From positions 1,568,577-1,632,576 of the forward strand of contig NZ_KB731324.1 of NCBI RefSeq assembly GCF_000353285.1: DNA of 64,000 bases, given 5' to 3'. The stretch's first letter is position 1, and each line of letters begins with the position of its first letter. Of the stretch, positions 53,076 to 63,619 are shown piece by piece. The notes beneath the pieces are model-generated. The model worked only from the letters and a program-made list of their open reading frames with translations, searched no databases and was not told the origin of the DNA. This stretch comes from Leptolyngbya boryana PCC 6306 (GTDB lineage Bacteria; Cyanobacteriota; Cyanobacteriia; Leptolyngbyales; Leptolyngbyaceae). Both the position numbers and the translations under genes were made by a program.

Positions 53076-55013
53076 TTAATTCAATACGCCTACATTGGCA
53101 AGTTCAGCTTCGGTTGGACTTGTTTTTTTGGCGTGAGACAGATAAGGCGTTAACCGAACTCTCGTCAGCGCCAAATTACATGCCAATGTGATGCCTTCTT
53201 GCTCTAAAAGTCCCAGAATTTGATGCGGATTTTCGCGATCGATGACAGGAAGTTGATGCAATCCACGAGTCGCCATTCTATCTAATGCATCGGTTAATGG
53301 CTCATCTTTATAGGCATAAAGAATGTCGGTTGTACACACATCCGCGATCGTGCGATCGAGGGCTTGATCAAAATGATTCAGTTCGGTTTCCCAACGTGCG
53401 ATCGCACGATTGATATCTTGCAAGGTGATAATGCCGATCAATTGGCGATCGAGATTAACCACTAATGCACTATGACAATGATTTTGAATCAATTGCAAAC
53501 CTGCCTCTAAAAGTGGCATTGACTCTTCAACCTGTAGAAAGTTCGGATGCATTGCCTCTGCAACAGAAACATTTCTGAGCATTTCCTGCTTCTGTAAGCT
53601 CGTTGAAGTTGGGGCAGGATCACCTTTTGCTTCGATTTGCTGCAAGTTAGAAGGCTGTTCGGGATTCGATTTCAACAGATTCGCAAGCCAGACGCTCAAT
53701 CCCACCGCTGCCATCAACGGTAAGACAATTCGATAGTCGCGGGTCATCTCAAACAGCAACAAAATCGAAGTTAAAGGCGCATTCACACTCGCCGCTAAAA
53801 CTGCCGCCATCCCGACCATTGCATACGCAGGTGGTGCAGCAATGCTTCCTGCAAACATAGGGAAGACGAAAGGCAAAACTTTGCCATATGCCGCACCCAA
53901 TGTCGCACCCAAAAACATCGCAGGCGCAAACATCCCCCCGATTAGCCCGCTCCCTAAACTGACCGCTGTCATGAGCAATTTCACAACTAATAATGTCATG
54001 AGCAGGAGTAACGAGAATTGCACATCTCGCAGCATCGCTTCAACGGTGTCATAGCCTACCCCTAAGATTTGCGGCAATTTTAGGGCTACTAATCCGACGC
54101 ATAGACCGCCTAAAATCGGCTGCGCTTCCCGCGGAATTTTTGCCATCCAAACGGTTCCAGGAATTTTGCCCTGAAAGACATCACTTGCCCACTTTAAAGA
54201 AGTGGTGTAAGCGATCGACACAACACAAGCAAATAGCCCTAACCCTAGATAGAGCGGCAATTCTAGCGGACTGCGAACTTCATAAGCCGGCAGCGCAAAT
54301 GCAGGTTGTCCTCCAAGTCCAATCTGAGCAATCAGCGCTGAAACGACCGCCGAAAGTAAGACAATACTTGCTGCAGACGTTTCAAACGTCGTCCCCAAGA
54401 CCACCTCTAGCGCGAAGAATACGCCAGCGATCGGCGCATTAAATCCGGCTGCTAATCCGGCTGCTGCGCCTGCACCTAACAGTAATCGTTGGCGATCGCG
54501 CGATACTTTCAAACTCTGCCCCACTAACAACCCAAAATTTGCGCCGACTTCTACACTTGGACCTTCGGGTCCGAGAGATGCTCCAGTCCCCAACGAAACG
54601 GCTGCCGCTACTGTTTTGATAATGGGGCGAGTTGGCGACATTTCCTTGCCCGCTTGCACCGCCGCAATTAATCCTGAAATTCCTGGACTAAATTCTTTCG
54701 TGAGCCAGCGCATCAGCCCAACTAGAATTCCACCGAGCGTTGGAACACAAGCTAATGTCCAAGCCCCAAAATGCCCGATCGTTCCCATCAGGTCTTCTAG
54801 CGTCAGTCGGTGAAATAATTCAATCAAATAGCGGAACATCAATACGCCTAACCCCGCCCCACCACCGATCACAACGGCTAAGAGCAGCACGATCGTATCC
54901 GGATGAGGTTGAAGGCGATTCAGCAGACCATTGAAGCGAGATTGAGGAGCGATCGAAGAATCAGGCAGCAGAATTTTGGGCGGCGGAGTCGAGGGCACGG
55001 CAGGGGTTATCAA
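53076..55013 (-). CDS. ClC-type chloride channel/antiporter with C-terminal CBS pair
   Basis: 645 residues. The first 430 form the ClC transporter with the motifs 'TGASLGPEGPSVEVGANFGL' (G-P-E-G-P, carrying the external gating Glu of Cl/H antiporters), 'AAGLAAGFNAPIAGVFFALE' and 'GGMFAPAMFLGATLGAAYG'. Residues about 485-610 hold two CBS domains ('AEAMHPNFLQVEESMPLLEAGLQLIQNHCHSALVVN', 'TDILYAYKDEPLTDALDRMATRGLHQLPVIDRENPHQILGLLE'), likely nucleotide sensors. Gating Glu presence suggests an exchanger rather than a pure channel. Likely single gene, convergent with the cyAbrB/peptide unit. Confidence 0.93.
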   Translation of the reverse strand: MITPAVPSTPPPKILLPDSSIAPQSRFNGLLNRLQPHPDTIVLLLAVVIGGGAGLGVLMFRYLIELFHRLTLEDLMGTIGHFGAWTLACVPTLGGILVGLMRWLTKEFSPGISGLIAAVQAGKEMSPTRPIIKTVAAAVSLGTGASLGPEGPSVEVGANFGLLVGQSLKVSRDRQRLLLGAGAAAGLAAGFNAPIAGVFFALEVVLGTTFETSAASIVLLSAVVSALIAQIGLGGQPAFALPAYEVRSPLELPLYLGLGLFACVVSIAYTTSLKWASDVFQGKIPGTVWMAKIPREAQPILGGLCVGLVALKLPQILGVGYDTVEAMLRDVQFSLLLLMTLLVVKLLMTAVSLGSGLIGGMFAPAMFLGATLGAAYGKVLPFVFPMFAGSIAAPPAYAMVGMAAVLAASVNAPLTSILLLFEMTRDYRIVLPLMAAVGLSVWLANLLKSNPEQPSNLQQIEAKGDPAPTSTSLQKQEMLRNVSVAEAMHPNFLQVEESMPLLEAGLQLIQNHCHSALVVNLDRQLIGIITLQDINRAIARWETELNHFDQALDRTIADVCTTDILYAYKDEPLTDALDRMATRGLHQLPVIDRENPHQILGLLEQEGITLACNLALTRVRLTPYLSHAKKTSPTEAELANVGVLN

Positions 55014-55353
55014 TAATGATTAATTTTTATTTCTCATTCTCATTGTGATTGATCAAAGCCAGAGTAGACAAGTATTTTGCGAAATTCCGAAAGATTTCGA
55101 CACAGGGCAAATTTTGCCCTTCCGAGAAGACGAAACTGCGAAAAAAATCGCTCTCATTTTTCCGCAATTTTGCTGAACGATCGCACTTTGCACGGAAGAT
55201 CGCGGGTAAACTGGTATCAAAGGATCAAGTCTCAACCTATTACAAATATTATTTCTTAGCTATTTAAGTCTTGAAGCTATTTTTCGCTTGGATTGACTCG
55301 ACTTTAAAAACGCGCCTTCCGAATGTTGTCATTTTGCTGGTTTTCTGCTGCCA
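55014..55353. other. Divergent intergenic region, ClC / zinc-ribbon gene
   Basis: About 340 bases. It contains a small hairpin GGGCAAA/TTTGCCC (55105-55119) and purine-rich tracts, but no gene or RNA I can support. Confidence 0.5.
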
Positions 55354-55743
55354 ATGAATGCTGATACCTTTGATCGCGGTTCTCATGCTTGCCCGGTTTG
55401 CCATCGTACAGGCAACTTTGTCTCAGTCAACTCTGTGAATGGATTACTGACCTGTCCGCATTGTCGATCGCGCCTTGTTGTAAGTATTAGCGGTCATTAT
55501 GTTCGCGATCCCTTCAGCGTCAAAAAATTAAAGCCAAGTAGTCGGCAGTTGAGGAAGCAGAGCCGCCCGATTGCAAGAATCATGAGAGATTCAGGGCTTG
55601 CCAAACATTCTCCCTTGATCACAATTTTAAGCAGCTTGATTGTTGCAGGATTCTCGATCGCAGTTCTGAGTCAGCCTGGTGCACAGAAACTTCCCAATTG
55701 GGTGCAGCAGACGATTTTGAAAAATACCGATCTGAAAAATTAA
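55354..55743 (+). CDS. Zinc-ribbon membrane protein of unknown function
   Basis: 129 residues. Four cysteines in 'HACPVCHRTGNF' and 'LLTCPHCRSRLVV' make a likely rubredoxin-like zinc ribbon near the N-terminus (residues 13-40). A basic middle ('KKLKPSSRQLRKQSR') precedes one hydrophobic helix ('PLITILSSLIVAGFSIAVL'), so the ribbon probably faces the cytosol. No name can be given. It lies upstream of chlH, separated by 371 nt with a 30-bp palindrome. Confidence 0.7.
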   Translation: MNADTFDRGSHACPVCHRTGNFVSVNSVNGLLTCPHCRSRLVVSISGHYVRDPFSVKKLKPSSRQLRKQSRPIARIMRDSGLAKHSPLITILSSLIVAGFSIAVLSQPGAQKLPNWVQQTILKNTDLKN

Positions 55744-56114
55744 ATATTACAAAACATTGCGAATTTATCGGGTTAATAGGTCCTTATACCTAGCTTGAAA
55801 GGTTCATCTTTACATTTCTTAATTAAGAAATGTAAAGAAAACTAGAGCACTAGCTCATAACTCTGTAACGGTTAGTAACAAAAAATTACCGATTTCTTAT
55901 CAATTTGTGTCATATATGTCCCGAAATGCGCTTTATGTATACGTTTTCTGGTAAAAACACAAATGTAGATTAAATACAGTTTGCGATCGCAAAGCCGAGC
56001 ATGTAACTTTACAAACCGTTACATCTCTGCCTGAATCTGGGGTTGATCTGGATTAGGACGCTCACGTTCGCTTGTCGATTTAAGAAGAGAACACGCTAAA
56101 AGGAGTCTGACTGC
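55744..56114 (+). other. chlH upstream region with long leader
   Basis: About 370 bases between the zinc-ribbon gene and chlH. The first part is AT-rich and holds the palindrome at 55808-55837; the last part ends in AAGGAG 10 nt before ATG 56115. No coding frame or known riboswitch was recognised. Confidence 0.55.
55808..55837. promoter_or_regulatory. 30-bp perfect palindrome upstream of chlH
   Basis: CTTTACATTTCTTAA (55808-55822) is followed directly by its exact complement TTAAGAAATGTAAAG (55823-55837), with no spacer, 65 nt after the zinc-ribbon gene stop. It could be a dimer-binding operator or the AT-rich stem of a terminator (only AAAA follows on the plus strand). Confidence 0.55.
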
Positions 56115-59100
56115 ATGTTCACCCACGTCAAGCCCACCGTTCGACACATTACGCCAGAGAACTTGGCAGGACGGTCATTGCTCAAGGTGGTCTATGTCGT
56201 GTTAGAGCCACAGTATCAAAGTGCGCTCTCCGCCGCCGTTCGATCAATTAATGCAAATCATCCCAAGGTCGCTGTTGAAATTAGTGGCTATCTGATTGAA
56301 GAACTCCGCAACCCGGAGAACTACGAAGCCTTTCAACGCGATGTTTCAGAAGCAAACATTTTCATTGCCTCGCTCATTTTCCTCGAAGATTTAGCGGAGA
56401 AAGTGGTTGCTGCCGTTGAGCCGCATCGCGATCGTTTAGACGCAGCAGTCGTCTTCCCGTCGATGCCGCAAGTGATGCGCCTAAACAAATTGGGTAGCTT
56501 CTCAATGGCTCAGTTGGGACAGTCAAAAAGCGCGATCGCGAACTTCATGAAGAAGCGCAAGGAAAATTCCGGCGCAGGCTTCCAAGACGCGATGCTGAAG
56601 TTACTCAATACTTTGCCCAAAGTGTTGAAGTACTTGCCGATGGATAAAGCCCAGGATGCTCGCAACTTTATGTTGAGCTTCCAATATTGGCTCGGCGGCA
56701 ATTCAGACAACTTAGAAAACTTTCTGCTGATGTTGGCAGATAAGTATGTTTTCAAAGGCGAAATCGGTCATAACGTCGAATACCAAGACCCGCAGGTTTA
56801 TCCGGATCTAGGAATTTGGCATCCGATGGCTCCTCACATGTTCGAGGATCTCAAAGAGTATCTCAACTGGTTTAGCTCTCGCAAAGATATTCCCGAAGAT
56901 CTGCGCGACCCTCTCGCTCCAACGGTTGGGCTAGTGTTGCAAAGAACTCACCTGGTCACAGGGGATGACGCTCACTATGTCGCAATGGTTCAAGAATTTG
57001 AAGCGATGGGCGCACGGGTGATTCCAGTCTTTGCGGGTGGCTTGGATTTCTCGAAACCAGTTGATGCGTTTTTCTATGATCCGATTAATCCTGAGAATGC
57101 GATCGTTGACGTGGTTGTCTCTTTGACTGGATTTGCGCTAGTAGGTGGCCCCGCTCGTCAAGATCATCCCAAAGCGATCGAATCTTTGCGCCGCTTGAAT
57201 CGTCCTTACATGGTGGCATTGCCGCTGGTCTTCCAAACAACCGAAGAGTGGCAAGATAGCGAACTCGGATTGCACCCGATTCAAGTTGCGTTACAAATCG
57301 CATTGCCTGAGCTAGATGGTGCGATCGAGCCGATCATCGTGTCGGGTCGAGATGGTGCGACGGGTAAAGCGATCGCGCTTCAGGATCGAGTCGAAGCGAT
57401 CGCACAACGCGCCTTGAAATGGGCAAATCTGCGTCGCAAACCTAAGCTGCATAAGCGTGTTGCAATTACAGTCTTCAGCTTCCCGCCGGATAAAGGTAAC
57501 GTGGGAACCGCAGCTTACCTGGATGTCTTTGGCTCGATTTACAAAGCCATGGAAGCTTTGAAACAAAACGGCTATGACGTTCAAGATTTGCCTGAATCAG
57601 GTGAAGCGTTGATGCTAGAAGTGCTGCATGATGCTCGCGCCCAGTACAACAGCCCCGAACTGAACATTGCTTACAAGATGTCAGTTCCTGAATACGAGGA
57701 ATTGACTCCCTATCATGAGCGCTTAATCCCGTCATGGGGACCAGCTCCTGGACATCTCAACACCGATGGACAAAATCTTTTGGTATATGGGAAATCGTTC
57801 GGAAATGTCTTTATCGGAGTTCAGCCGACTTTCGGATATGAAGGTGATCCGATGCGGCTGTTGTTCTCGCGATCGGCAAGTCCACACCACGGATTCGCAG
57901 CGTACTACACCTATCTAGAGAAAATCTGGAAAGCAGACGCAGTCCTGCACTTTGGAACGCATGGATCGTTGGAATTTATGCCTGGTAAGCAAATTGGGAT
58001 GTCCGATGAATGCTTCCCAGATAGCTTGATCGGCACCATTCCGAACCTTTACTACTACGCTGCCAATAATCCATCTGAGGCAACGATCGCAAAACGCCGC
58101 TCTTACGCTGAAACGATCAGTTACTTAACACCTCCGGCTGAGAATGCTGGACTATACAAAGGGCTGAAAGAACTGAGCGAATTAGTTGGCTCTTATCAAA
58201 CCCTGAAAGACTCCGGTCGTGGGGTTCAGATCGTCGATACAATCATGGATAAAGCTCGGATTTGCAATCTCGATAAAGATATTGCGTTTCCTGACAATGC
58301 CAGCGAATTGAGCCAAGAAGAGCGAGATACGATCGTTGGAAAGGTCTACATCAAACTGATGGAGATCGAATCGCGGTTGTTACCTTGCGGATTGCACGTG
58401 ATTGGTAAGCCACCTACGGCAGAAGAAGCGATCGCAACTTTAGTGAATATCGCAAGCCTCGATCGTCCTGAAGAGGAAATGCTGAGCTTGCCTCGGATCA
58501 TTGCGAATAGCTTGAACCGCGACATTGACGAAGTCTTCCAAAACAGTGATTTGGGCGTGCTCAACGATGTTCAACTGTTGAATGATATCAACCAAGCCAC
58601 TCGCAATGCTGTCGCAGCAATGGTGAATGCTCAGATCGACCAAGAAGGGCGCGTTTCTAAAACCTCGATGTTAGGCAACTTGTTTAACTTTGGAGGCAAC
58701 AAGAAAGCACCTTGGATCGAAGCTTTGCATGAAGCAGGCTATCCGAATGTGGATCAAGAAGCGATCAAACCTCTGATCGAGTTCTTGCAGTTCTGCTTGA
58801 AGCAAGTCGTTGCAGACAATGAATTGGGTGCATTGCTGACGGCACTAGAAGGGGAATACATTCTGCCAGGCCCCGGTGGTGATCCGATTCGGAACCCCGA
58901 TGTATTGCCGACTGGAAAGAACATTCACGCACTTGATCCACAATCGATTCCGACTGCTGCTGCGGTGAAATCTGCGAAGATCGTCGTCGATCGCTTAATT
59001 GCCCGGCAATGTGCAGAGAATAACGGAGCTTACCCAGAAACGATCGCCTGCGTGCTCTGGGGAACTGACAACATCAAAACATATGGCGAATCGCTGGCTC

Positions 59101-60101
59101 AGATTCTCTGGATGGTTGGAGTTCGTCCGTTACCCGACTCCTTGGGACGGATTAATAAGCTGGACTTGATTCCTTTAGAAGAGTTAGGCAGACCTCGGAT
59201 CGATGTCGTCGTCAACTGTTCCGGTGTATTCCGCGACTTGTTTATTAACCAAATGGCATTACTCGATCGAGCTGTGAAAATGGCTGCCGAAGCAGAAGAA
59301 CCTTTGGAAATGAACTTTGTTCGCAAGCACGCGATGAAGCAAGCCGATGAGTTAGGCATTAACCTGCGCCAAGCGGCGACTCGTGTGTTCTCGAATGCTT
59401 CTGGTTCTTACTCGTCGAATATCAACTTAGCCGTTGAGAATGGTACGTGGGAGAACGAAGAGGAACTGCAAAACATGTACCTCTCTCGGAAAGGGTTTGC
59501 TTTCTCCTCAGACAATCCCGGCATGATGGAACAAAACGAAGCCGTTTTCCGCGCCTCGCTGAAGACTGCCGATGTTACCTTCCAAAACCTCGATTCTTCT
59601 GAGATTTCGCTCACCGACGTTTCGCACTACTACGACTCCGATCCGACCAAGATCGTGTCGAGCCTGCGCGATGACGGCAAGATGCCTTCTTCCTACATGG
59701 CAGACACGACTACAGCGAATGCTCAGATTCGGACGCTTTCTGAAACCGTTCGTCTCGATGCTCGGACGAAAATGCTCAATCCGAAATGGTATGAGGGCAT
59801 GTTGAGCCACGGGTATGAAGGCGTGCGGGAATTGTCGAAGCGATTGGTCAATACAATGGGCTGGTCAGCAACGGCAAACGCTGTTGATAACTGGGTTTAC
59901 GAAGATACCAACACCACATTCTTCAAAGATGAGGAAATGTGTAAGCGCTTGTTGGATCTCAATCCCAACTCGTTCCGTAAGATGGTGACGACCTTGCTCG
60001 AAGCAAATGGTCGAGGCTATTGGGAAACGAGCGAAGAAAACCTTGATCGACTCCGCGAACTCTATCAAGAAGTCGAAGACCGCATCGAAGGCGTTGAATA
60101 A
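56115..60101 (+). CDS. chlH: Magnesium chelatase, subunit H
   Basis: Large porphyrin-binding subunit of Mg-chelatase, which with ChlI and ChlD inserts Mg2+ into protoporphyrin IX, the first committed chlorophyll step. 1328 residues is the family length. It shows '[30 protein letters not shown]', later '[19 protein letters not shown]', '[18 protein letters not shown]' and '[14 protein letters not shown]' typical of ChlH/BchH (and CobN relatives). An AAGGAG lies before the ATG. A strong terminator follows (60122). chlI and chlD are not in the window. Confidence 0.97.
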   Translation: MFTHVKPTVRHITPENLAGRSLLKVVYVVLEPQYQSALSAAVRSINANHPKVAVEISGYLIEELRNPENYEAFQRDVSEANIFIASLIFLEDLAEKVVAAVEPHRDRLDAAVVFPSMPQVMRLNKLGSFSMAQLGQSKSAIANFMKKRKENSGAGFQDAMLKLLNTLPKVLKYLPMDKAQDARNFMLSFQYWLGGNSDNLENFLLMLADKYVFKGEIGHNVEYQDPQVYPDLGIWHPMAPHMFEDLKEYLNWFSSRKDIPEDLRDPLAPTVGLVLQRTHLVTGDDAHYVAMVQEFEAMGARVIPVFAGGLDFSKPVDAFFYDPINPENAIVDVVVSLTGFALVGGPARQDHPKAIESLRRLNRPYMVALPLVFQTTEEWQDSELGLHPIQVALQIALPELDGAIEPIIVSGRDGATGKAIALQDRVEAIAQRALKWANLRRKPKLHKRVAITVFSFPPDKGNVGTAAYLDVFGSIYKAMEALKQNGYDVQDLPESGEALMLEVLHDARAQYNSPELNIAYKMSVPEYEELTPYHERLIPSWGPAPGHLNTDGQNLLVYGKSFGNVFIGVQPTFGYEGDPMRLLFSRSASPHHGFAAYYTYLEKIWKADAVLHFGTHGSLEFMPGKQIGMSDECFPDSLIGTIPNLYYYAANNPSEATIAKRRSYAETISYLTPPAENAGLYKGLKELSELVGSYQTLKDSGRGVQIVDTIMDKARICNLDKDIAFPDNASELSQEERDTIVGKVYIKLMEIESRLLPCGLHVIGKPPTAEEAIATLVNIASLDRPEEEMLSLPRIIANSLNRDIDEVFQNSDLGVLNDVQLLNDINQATRNAVAAMVNAQIDQEGRVSKTSMLGNLFNFGGNKKAPWIEALHEAGYPNVDQEAIKPLIEFLQFCLKQVVADNELGALLTALEGEYILPGPGGDPIRNPDVLPTGKNIHALDPQSIPTAAAVKSAKIVVDRLIARQCAENNGAYPETIACVLWGTDNIKTYGESLAQILWMVGVRPLPDSLGRINKLDLIPLEELGRPRIDVVVNCSGVFRDLFINQMALLDRAVKMAAEAEEPLEMNFVRKHAMKQADELGINLRQAATRVFSNASGSYSSNINLAVENGTWENEEELQNMYLSRKGFAFSSDNPGMMEQNEAVFRASLKTADVTFQNLDSSEISLTDVSHYYDSDPTKIVSSLRDDGKMPSSYMADTTTANAQIRTLSETVRLDARTKMLNPKWYEGMLSHGYEGVRELSKRLVNTMGWSATANAVDNWVYEDTNTTFFKDEEMCKRLLDLNPNSFRKMVTTLLEANGRGYWETSEENLDRLRELYQEVEDRIEGVE

Positions 60102-60121
60102 TCTCACACTGAGATGAGTAA

Positions 60122-60151
60122 AAAGGCACGATCGATATCGATCGTGCCTTT
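60122..60151 (+). terminator. Rho-independent terminator after chlH
   Basis: AAAGGCACGATCGAT (60122-60136) and ATCGATCGTGCCTTT (60137-60151) are perfect complements, a 30-base palindrome with a T-rich end (TTTGCTTTT), 20 nt past the stop codon. Confidence 0.88.
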
Positions 60152-60377
60152 GCTTTTAACGGAATAAATTAAGTGCCGCAAGGTTTTTTCCAAAATTCTC
60201 TGATGCAAAAGCTCAATCCGATATTTTGGAAATCAAAAATTTACTGCCGGGCAAAAATCATCATGAAGCTGCAAACCCTGCTTCAACCATGAGACTGCTC
60301 AACTCAATACAAACTCTTGACCCTAAGTCGCTACAATGAAGGCTCAAGAAGAATGATGAATAGACCTATCGGAATAC

Positions 60378-63065
60378 ATGCAACCCACAGACCCAAGCAA
60401 ATTTACAGATAAAGCCTGGGAAGCGATCGTACAGGCACAAGATGTCGTACGCCGCTATCGACACCAGAATTTAGAAGTTGAACATTTAATGATTAGCCTG
60501 CTAGAGCAAGAAGATGGGCTAGCAGCAAAAATTTTAACTAAAGTCGGAGTGGAAGCAACCCGCTTGTGGCAGCAGATCGACGAGTATGCCCGTCGCCAGC
60601 CCAAAGTCGGGAGTTCTGAACAGCTCTACCTGGGTCGTAATCTGGATGTCATGCTCGATCGAGCTGAAACCGCCCGTGTCGCGATGCAAGACGATTTTAT
60701 TTCGATCGAGCATCTCCTCAAATCCTTTGCAGATGATCCTCGCCTCGGCATGAAGCTATTTCGCAGCCTCAATGTCGATACCGCAAGGCTAGATACGGCA
60801 ATTCGAGACGTTCGTGGTAGCCAAAAAGTGACCGATCAAGCCCCTGAATCCCGTTATTCCGCTTTAGAGAAATTCGGGATGGATCTGACCGAGCGTGCCA
60901 AAGCCGGAAAAATCGATCCAGTGATTGGGCGGGATGAAGAAATTCGTCGGGTTGTGCAAGTTCTGTCTCGCAGAACGAAAAATAATCCGGTCTTAATCGG
61001 AGAACCAGGCGTTGGGAAAACCGCGATCGCTGAAGGTCTTGCCCAACGAATTATCAATGGTGACGTTCCCGAATCGCTTAAAAATCGGAAATTAATCTCG
61101 CTCGACATGGGATCGCTGATTGCTGGTGCGAAGTATCGAGGTGAATTTGAAGATCGACTGCGAGCCGTCCTGAAAGAAGTCATTCAGTCCGATGGGCAGA
61201 TCGTTCTCTTCATCGATGAACTCCATACCGTGGTCGGAGCCGGGGCAGCAGGGCAAGGCAACATGGATGCTGGAAACTTGCTGAAGCCGATGCTAGCAAG
61301 AGGCGAGTTGCGCTGTATTGGAGCAACGACTTTAGATGAATATCGCAAATATATCGAGAAAGATGCGGCGCTAGAACGGCGATTCCAGCAGGTGATGATT
61401 GACCAGCCGACCGTTGAAGACACGATTTCGATCCTGCGCGGCTTAAAAGAGCGCTACGAAGTCCATCACGGGGTCAATATCACTGATTCAGCATTAGTGG
61501 CAGCGGCAACCTTATCGAGCCGATATATTAGCGATCGCTTTCTTCCCGATAAAGCGATCGATCTCGTTGACGAAGCTGCCGCAAAACTGCGGATGGAAAT
61601 CACCTCCAAGCCGACCGAGCTAGAGCAAATCGAGCGTCGTTTGAGACAGCTTGAAATGGAAAAGCTCTCGATCAAGAGCGAAGACAAAATCACGGGTTTA
61701 ACTGGACTTAGCCGAAATTCTAAAGACCGTTTAGAACGGCTGGAACAAGAAATTTCGGAGCTTCAGCCCAAAAAAGACGCGCTCGATTCGCAATGGCAAA
61801 GCGAAAAACAAATTCTTGAAACGATTAAATCGCTCAAACAAGAAGAAGATCAACTGCGCGTACAAATCGAGCAAGCTGAGCGCGCCTACGATCTCAATAC
61901 CGCCGCACAGTTAAAATACGGTCGCCTAGAAGCCTTACAGCACGATCGAGAAAAACAAGAAGCACAACTCATCGAACTGCAAGCCGGAGGAAGTACGCTT
62001 CTGCGCGAACAAGTCACGGAAGCAGACATTGCTGAAATCGTAGCGCGATGGACAGGCATCCCCATTACTCGACTGCTCGAATCTGAACGGCAAAAACTTC
62101 TCAACTTGGAAGGGCATCTGCATGAGCGCGTAATCGGACAGCATGATGCAGTCGAAGCTGTTGCAGCCGCGATTCGTCGAGCGCGATCGGGAATGAAAGA
62201 TCCCAGCCGTCCGATTGGATCATTCCTATTCATGGGACCAACCGGAGTCGGGAAAACAGAACTCGCGCGGGCATTGGCGCAATTTTTGTTTGACTCTGAC
62301 GATGCGATCGTGCGCCTCGATATGTCGGAATACATGGAAAAGCATTCCGTCTCGCGTCTGGTCGGTGCGCCTCCTGGATATGTCGGCTATGACGAAGGCG
62401 GACAACTTTCAGAAGCGATTCGTCGCAAGCCTTACTCGGTTGTCTTGCTGGATGAAGTAGAGAAAGCCCACCCGGATGTGTTCAACATTCTGCTGCAAGT
62501 TCTCGACGATGGGCGAATTACCGATTCTCAAGGTCGCACCGTCGATTTTCGCAACGCAGTCATCGTAATGACGAGCAATATTGGCAGCGAACACATTCTC
62601 GATATCGCAGGCGATGAAGCCAAGTACGAGGAAATGCAGAAACGAGTCATGACGGCTCTCCGGAAACATTTCCGCCCTGAATTTCTCAATCGGATCGACG
62701 ATACTATCCTGTTCCATCCATTGAGCCGAGCAGAATTAGGCGAGATCGTCAGACTGCAATTGATCCGAATTCAAAGCATGTTGAGCGATCAGAAAATTAC
62801 GTTGGAACTTTCGGCTGCAGCCCAGAAATATGTTGCCGATGTTGGATACGACCCAACTTACGGCGCACGTCCCCTGAAGCGAGCCATTCAACGCGAATTA
62901 CAAAACCCGATTGCAACCAAACTGCTCGAAAACGCATTCGGCGAAGGAGATACGATCGTGATCGATCTCGTCGAAGGCAAGTTGAAATTTAGCAAGAAAG
63001 AGTTGGTTTCCAGTTCTCAAACTGTGAATACGGCTTCTGTGGCGGTGGCAGAAAGGCGGGAGTAG
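60378..63065 (+). CDS. clpB: ATP-dependent disaggregase ClpB
   Basis: Hsp104-type disaggregase that works with DnaK to rescue aggregated proteins. 895 residues: Clp N domain (1-150), AAA1 with Walker A '[14 protein letters not shown]' and '[12 protein letters not shown]', a long coiled-coil middle domain (about 405-530) with alternating charged residues, AAA2 with '[14 protein letters not shown]' and '[14 protein letters not shown]', and a C-terminal '[16 protein letters not shown]'. The long middle domain separates it from ClpA/C. Cyanobacteria have two ClpB; this may be either. Slightly longer than usual because of a 30-residue tail. It ends in repeat copy E. Confidence 0.96.
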   Translation: MQPTDPSKFTDKAWEAIVQAQDVVRRYRHQNLEVEHLMISLLEQEDGLAAKILTKVGVEATRLWQQIDEYARRQPKVGSSEQLYLGRNLDVMLDRAETARVAMQDDFISIEHLLKSFADDPRLGMKLFRSLNVDTARLDTAIRDVRGSQKVTDQAPESRYSALEKFGMDLTERAKAGKIDPVIGRDEEIRRVVQVLSRRTKNNPVLIGEPGVGKTAIAEGLAQRIINGDVPESLKNRKLISLDMGSLIAGAKYRGEFEDRLRAVLKEVIQSDGQIVLFIDELHTVVGAGAAGQGNMDAGNLLKPMLARGELRCIGATTLDEYRKYIEKDAALERRFQQVMIDQPTVEDTISILRGLKERYEVHHGVNITDSALVAAATLSSRYISDRFLPDKAIDLVDEAAAKLRMEITSKPTELEQIERRLRQLEMEKLSIKSEDKITGLTGLSRNSKDRLERLEQEISELQPKKDALDSQWQSEKQILETIKSLKQEEDQLRVQIEQAERAYDLNTAAQLKYGRLEALQHDREKQEAQLIELQAGGSTLLREQVTEADIAEIVARWTGIPITRLLESERQKLLNLEGHLHERVIGQHDAVEAVAAAIRRARSGMKDPSRPIGSFLFMGPTGVGKTELARALAQFLFDSDDAIVRLDMSEYMEKHSVSRLVGAPPGYVGYDEGGQLSEAIRRKPYSVVLLDEVEKAHPDVFNILLQVLDDGRITDSQGRTVDFRNAVIVMTSNIGSEHILDIAGDEAKYEEMQKRVMTALRKHFRPEFLNRIDDTILFHPLSRAELGEIVRLQLIRIQSMLSDQKITLELSAAAQKYVADVGYDPTYGARPLKRAIQRELQNPIATKLLENAFGEGDTIVIDLVEGKLKFSKKELVSSSQTVNTASVAVAERRE

Positions 63066-63163
63066 GGAGTAGGGGGTAGGGAGTGGGGAGTGGGAGTGAA
63101 TTTAATCTCGACTCAACTGTTTGGATCTTGGATCATTCACCTACTCCCCACTCCCCACCTCTA
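63061..63163. repeat. Dispersed G/C-tract palindromic repeat, copy E
   Basis: Begins at the clpB stop with AGTAGGGAGTAGGGGGTAGG and ends CTACTCCCCACTCCCCACC just before the yqeY stop. The tracts are inverted copies about 55 bases apart; between convergent genes it may act as a bidirectional terminator. Confidence 0.7.
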
Positions 63164-63619
63164 CGCGCCCAACTTTGCCTTCACGATCGCTTGCACCTTC
63201 TTCCCATCCGCCTTACCTTTCAACTGCTGCATCACTGGACCCATCACTTTGCCCATATCTTTCGGTGAAGACGCTCCGACATCTGCAATGATTTTCGCGA
63301 TCGCATTTTCAACTTCCTCATCCGACATCTGCGCCGGGAGAAATGTCTCAATAATCGCCAACTCCTCCGCTTCTTTCTGAGCAAGATCCGGGCGATTCGC
63401 GTTTGTATATTGCTCGATCGAATCGCGCCGCTGTTTTGCAATCTGAGACAACGACTCGATCTCCTGCTCCTCAGTCAACTCCGTCTGACCCGAAGGACGA
63501 ACACTCACCTCTTTTTCAAGCAGCACCTTTTTAATACTCCGCAACGTCTCCAAGCGCAATTTATCTTGAGCTTTCATCGCGGTTTTAATCTCATCGGTGA
63601 TGCGATCTTTTAGGCTCAT
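63161..63619 (-). CDS. yqeY: GatB/YqeY domain protein
   Basis: 152 residues of the YqeY family, homologous to the tRNA-binding tail of GatB. 'MSLKDRITDEIKTAMKAQDKLRLETLRSIKKVLLEKEVS' is the N-terminal helical bundle, 'QRRDSIEQYTNANRPDLAQKEAEELAIIETFLPAQMSDEEVENAIAKI' and 'DMGKVMGPVMQQLKGKADGKKVQAIVKAKL' the rest. Likely tRNA-related; the exact job is unknown. Convergent with clpB across repeat copy E. Confidence 0.95.
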   Translation of the reverse strand: MSLKDRITDEIKTAMKAQDKLRLETLRSIKKVLLEKEVSVRPSGQTELTEEQEIESLSQIAKQRRDSIEQYTNANRPDLAQKEAEELAIIETFLPAQMSDEEVENAIAKIIADVGASSPKDMGKVMGPVMQQLKGKADGKKVQAIVKAKLGA

